This document shows positions 61,395 to 64,000 of a stretch of DNA of 64,000 bases, piece by piece. The stretch lies in NCBI GenBank assembly GCA_016721825.1, contig JADKHI010000006.1, positions 186,001 to 250,000 on the forward strand, read 5' to 3'. A program made the position numbers and the translations under genes. The first letter of the stretch is position 1. Every line of letters begins with the position of its first letter. Under the pieces are notes generated by a model. It was given only the letters and a program-made list of their open reading frames with translations, searched no databases and was not told the origin of the DNA. Source of the stretch: Flavobacteriales bacterium (GTDB lineage Bacteria > Bacteroidota > Bacteroidia > Flavobacteriales_F > PHOS-HE28).

Positions 61395-62603
61395 TCAATG
61401 GAGCTCACCGAGCGCTCCCGCTGCCATCATAGCAGCGCCCAGCGTCATCGCTTCCTCGTCGATGTCGAACGCCGCTGTGTGCAGGCCGCTCTGTGTGCCC
61501 GGTTTTGCGGGGTTCCCGGTACCCAAGCGGAAGAAGCAGCCGGGCATCACGTGCGTGTAATAAGCAAAGTCCTCTGCGCCCATGCGGATGTCCATGTCCA
61601 CCACGTTCGCCGCGCCCACCAATTCCACAGCCACGGCACGGATGCGGGCCGTGAGCTCAGGGTCATTCTTAACTACGGGTGAACCCTTGACGATGCGGAG
61701 CTCGATCTCTCCGCCCATTTCGTTGGCCACCTGCGCGGCTACGCGGGGAAGCAGTTCGTGCAAGCGCTTGCGGAGCTCTTCGTTGAACGTGCGCAAGGTG
61801 CCGTCGATGGTCGCCACTTCGGGAATGATGTTGGTGGCGCCGTTGGCAATGAACTTGCCAAAGCTGATCACCATGGGTTCGCCCGCAGGCACAACCGCGT
61901 GCGCCTCCGCGTAGAGCTTGGGTAGCAGGTTCGCCGCGATGAGAATGGGATCCAACAACTTGGGCCGCGACCCGGCATGGCCTCCCCTGCCCTTCACCGT
62001 AAGGTAGAGCTCATCCGCTGCGGCCATGAAGGGCCCGCTTCGGAAGCCCAGCTTTCCCACGGCCAGCTCGGGTGTCACATGCTGCCCCAGGATCCCCGTA
62101 GGCTTCGGGTCGTTGAACACGCCTTCCTTCACCAACAACGAAGCACCGCCGGGTTCCTTCTCTTCACCGGGCTGAAGAACGAGCAACACCGTACCCGACC
62201 ACTGATCACGCATGCGATGCAAAGCGATCCCCGCACCGAGGACCATGGCCGTATGTGCGTCGTGTCCGCAGGCATGCATCACGCCCGGCACGGTGGAGCA
62301 GTATTCCGGTTTACCCTCCTCCATGATCGGCAGTGCATCGAGGTCCGCGCGTATCGCGAAACAGCGCTCGCTCGGAGCGCGCGTACCGCGCACCAAGGCG
62401 ATCGCGCCGGTGCCCACCGAGTCCGGTGTCAAGCGAGCCAGGCCATCACGCACCTCGATGCCTTCAGCGCGCAACTGCTCCACCGCATAACGCACGGTGC
62501 CGGTCTCGCGGAACGACAGCTCAGGATGTGCATGCAAGTGGCGACGCCACCGCACGAGTTGATCCCGAAGGCCGGCCAGTTCGCTCTTGATCCCGTCGAT
62601 CAC
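61395..62603 (-). CDS. M20 family amidohydrolase (N-acyl-amino-acid hydrolase type)
   Basis: 402 aa from GTG 62603, which overlaps the upstream TGA (GTGA); the longer frame upstream lies in the TSUP gene and is not real. Metal-dependent amidohydrolase of the AbgA/HipO/IAA-amino-acid hydrolase group. Seen: LRDQLVRWRRHLHAHPELSFRETGT near 9-33, PGVMHACGHDAHTAMVLGAGIALHRM (metal ligands Cys, His, Asp, His) near 103-128, LLVLQPGEEKEPGGASLLVKEGVF near 138-161, GRGGHAGSRPKLLDPILIAANLL in the dimerisation domain near 200-222, and MDIRMGAEDFAYYTHVMPGCFFRLGTG near 345-371. Substrate is an N-acylated amino acid or similar; not resolvable here. Confidence 0.9.
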   Translation of the reverse strand: MIDGIKSELAGLRDQLVRWRRHLHAHPELSFRETGTVRYAVEQLRAEGIEVRDGLARLTPDSVGTGAIALVRGTRAPSERCFAIRADLDALPIMEEGKPEYCSTVPGVMHACGHDAHTAMVLGAGIALHRMRDQWSGTVLLVLQPGEEKEPGGASLLVKEGVFNDPKPTGILGQHVTPELAVGKLGFRSGPFMAAADELYLTVKGRGGHAGSRPKLLDPILIAANLLPKLYAEAHAVVPAGEPMVISFGKFIANGATNIIPEVATIDGTLRTFNEELRKRLHELLPRVAAQVANEMGGEIELRIVKGSPVVKNDPELTARIRAVAVELVGAANVVDMDIRMGAEDFAYYTHVMPGCFFRLGTGNPAKPGTQSGLHTAAFDIDEEAMTLGAAMMAAGALGELH

Positions 62604-62968
62604 TTGCCGAAGATCAGTTTGAGGGAGGCCACCATCATGAGCACGCCGAAAACCTTCTTCACCGCATCGGCAGGAAGGGAGAGCGAGAGCTTGCTGCCCA
62701 TGTAGCCACCGACCACGAAGGCCACCGCGATCACCGCCACGGCCTTCAGGTCCAAGGGAGTGTTGCGGTGGTAGTTCCATGCGGCCAGGAACACGACCGG
62801 AAGTACGAGCACACCCAGGCTTGTGCCTTGCGCTTGATGTTGCGAGTAGCCCAGCAGCCACACCAATGCGGGCACCATCACGATGCCTCCACCAATGCCC
62901 ACGAAACCGCTCAACATGCCAGCGGCCAGGCCGATGAGCAACAGAAGGGCGATGGTGGTCGGTGACAT
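62600..62968 (-). CDS. Half-size TSUP (TauE/SafE) transporter
   Basis: 122 aa with four membrane helices. It opens with LIGLAAGMLSGFVGIGGGIVMVPALVWLLGYSQHQAQGTSL, the TSUP motif, and ends at the fourth helix (VKKVFGVLMMVASLKLIFGK). Most TSUP proteins have two such halves (about 250 aa), so this one would need to dimerise. Comparable short versions occur in Bacteroidetes, and no second half is adjacent. Its stop overlaps the amidohydrolase GTG by 4 bases, and it begins 3 bases after the barrel gene, so the three probably form an operon. Confidence 0.88.
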   Translation of the reverse strand: MSPTTIALLLLIGLAAGMLSGFVGIGGGIVMVPALVWLLGYSQHQAQGTSLGVLVLPVVFLAAWNYHRNTPLDLKAVAVIAVAFVVGGYMGSKLSLSLPADAVKKVFGVLMMVASLKLIFGK

Positions 62969-62971
62969 GGC

Positions 62972-64000
62972 TCAGATGTCGAGGCCGAGGGAGAAGTGGA
63001 ACACCGGATCCAGGATCACGCCATCATCAACGCCCCAGGCCCAATCGCCACGGATGAAGTAGCCGAGCACACGTGTGCGCAATCCGAAGCCATAGCTGCC
63101 CAGGATCGGTTCGCGCAGGTTCTTGATGGTGATGGTGAGCGGGTTCCGTTCGATGATCTGCTGGTTGAAGGTGTTGTCGTCGCTGTAGGGATCCGTGCCG
63201 GTCCACGCCGTACCCAGGTCACCGAAGCCGATGATCTGGAAGTTCTGGATAAGGTCGCTGCGGATCGGGCGGTTGATGAGGTACTTGAACAACGGGATCC
63301 GGAGCTCGGTGTTCAGCATGGCGAAGCTGCTACCGTTGCGAGCGTTGTAATAGAAGCCGCGCAAAGGAACACCACTGCTCTGGTAGGTGTAGTTCTGCGA
63401 CTGGTCCACGGGGATGGACTCATCCACTTTCGGGAAGAACCAGTTGTCCACGCCGCCCATGTAGAACAGCACCTTGCGGCTGCCGAAGGAGCTACTGCCT
63501 GCCAGACGCGAAACCCAAATGATGTCGCGGTGAACCGTGAGCGAATGACGCAGGTCCATGCCCACCACTTGCATGTCGGTTTCGCGGTTGTCCGGTTGGA
63601 TGTAGTACTCCCCGAAGAACTTCAACTTCCAGCCGGTCCATAGGTTGAGGCCGCGCGGGATGGAGCTGTCGTACACATACTCCAATCGGGTACCGGTCAT
63701 GTGGTCCGAATAGTTCGGCTGCCGCAAGCTGACACCATCGGTGCTCTGCACCACATAGCGATCATTGCGATACAGCAACGAACCTCGTAAGCAGGCCAGC
63801 TCACTGAAGGGCCAGGTGATGCGCGCCACAGCGGAGTGTGAATGCAACTTCACCAGACCCACGTTGGAGATGCCTTGAATGGATTGGCGTTGGAAGATGA
63901 ACTCCTTGTTCAATCGCCGTTTCAGGTTCGCGTAGCGGAGCAGATAGTCGTTGTTGTTCAGGTCAAGGGCCAGTCGGAAACCGCCGATGATCTTGTGGTC
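62972..64000 (-). CDS. Large outer-membrane beta-barrel protein, 5' truncated by window
   Basis: About 343 C-terminal residues are visible; the frame remains open to position 64000 (the visible start reads ...GFRLALDLNNNDYLLRYANLKRRL), so the beginning is outside. Repeated amphipathic strands, a GSFGSRKVLFYMGGVDNWF segment, LRGFYYNARNGSSFAMLNTELRIP near the middle, IIGFGDLGTAWTGTDPYS, then LGSYGFGLRTRVLGYFIRGDWAWG and a C-terminal FHFSLGLDI. These resemble the Omp85/BamA-type surface-antigen barrel. In Bacteroidetes such barrels can follow a TolB-like beta-propeller in one long protein, but the N-terminal part cannot be checked here. Confidence 0.75.
   Translation of the reverse strand, partial: DHKIIGGFRLALDLNNNDYLLRYANLKRRLNKEFIFQRQSIQGISNVGLVKLHSHSAVARITWPFSELACLRGSLLYRNDRYVVQSTDGVSLRQPNYSDHMTGTRLEYVYDSSIPRGLNLWTGWKLKFFGEYYIQPDNRETDMQVVGMDLRHSLTVHRDIIWVSRLAGSSSFGSRKVLFYMGGVDNWFFPKVDESIPVDQSQNYTYQSSGVPLRGFYYNARNGSSFAMLNTELRIPLFKYLINRPIRSDLIQNFQIIGFGDLGTAWTGTDPYSDDNTFNQQIIERNPLTITIKNLREPILGSYGFGLRTRVLGYFIRGDWAWGVDDGVILDPVFHFSLGLDI

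Noticed and set aside
61395..62861. Long form of the amidohydrolase starting at 62861
   Set aside because: The extra 86 residues are the TSUP gene read in another frame; GTG 62603 in a GTGA overlap gives the family-typical start.

Overview
The window is a gene-dense, GC-rich (mostly high-50s % G+C by eye) chromosomal segment of a Bacteroidota bacterium, probably Flavobacteriales or a close uncultured relative. The evidence is type IX secretion/gliding genes (a PorP/SprF tail, GldJ, a long PorU-type C25 sortase with its PorV-type partner), a secreted protein with a T9SS C-terminal sorting domain, a fused CcoN-CcoO cbb3 oxidase, DUF5686 and DUF2795 proteins, and repeated TAnnTTTG elements (the Bacteroidetes -7 promoter box) just upstream of genes. 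No phage, IS element, CRISPR array or rRNA was seen. This is core chromosome rather than an accessory island. The only intergenic stretch above about 300 bases is 10198-10700, which holds a pair of hairpin-like repeats and two tRNA-Val genes.

Layout. 1-2087: porP/sprF end and gldJ with a clear terminator. 2093-6983: murF, a convergent acyl-CoA dehydrogenase, anmK and an amino-acid dehydrogenase. 7030-10197: exbB-exbD-tonB-folC, packed as one operon. 10346-10604: tRNA-Val(CAC) and tRNA-Val(UAC) on the minus strand. 10701-11855: a GT87-type membrane glycosyltransferase. 12026-18606: a nine-gene light/carotenoid operon made of an ECF-type sigma factor, crtI, crtB, idi, folE, a photolyase/cryptochrome, a previously unlisted 54-aa protein, an SRPBCC protein and crtZ. 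18614-27360 (minus): cbb3 oxidase structural and assembly genes (ccoI, ccoS, ccoNO, a 58-aa ccoQ-like gene, ccoP, ccoG, fixH/ccoH, a TauE/DsbD_2-like protein).

27476-32769: a methyltransferase, PduO-type cobalamin adenosyltransferase, DUF2795 protein and secA. 32842-42235 (minus): a YwqK/TonB-C protein, comM, gmhA, ORF6N protein, a DsbD-like reductase with an extra stand-alone DsbD-N protein, a small conserved protein, tilS and pabB. 42484-43878: T9SS cargo protein. 43932-52994 (minus): hemH, lnt, porU-like, porV-like. 53075-54208: pssA and purS, the latter flanked by palindromes. 54236-58322 (minus): lptB, a DUF5686 outer-membrane protein, tatC. 58559-61387: recQ, a small membrane ORF, a DUF7668-like protein. 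61395-64000 (minus): M20 amidohydrolase, a half-size TSUP transporter, and a beta-barrel protein that runs off the window.

Functional themes. Envelope biogenesis dominates (Sec, Tat, Lpt, Lnt, T9SS, TonB/Exb, MurF, AnmK, PssA, DsbD). Microaerobic respiration (cbb3 cluster, ferrochelatase) and photoprotection (carotenoids plus photolyase) form the other two modules. The light operon is the most interesting unit. It begins with its own sigma factor behind a dyad-containing promoter, lacks a recognisable light sensor and a lycopene cyclase, and contains an uncharacterised small protein translationally coupled to an SRPBCC protein.
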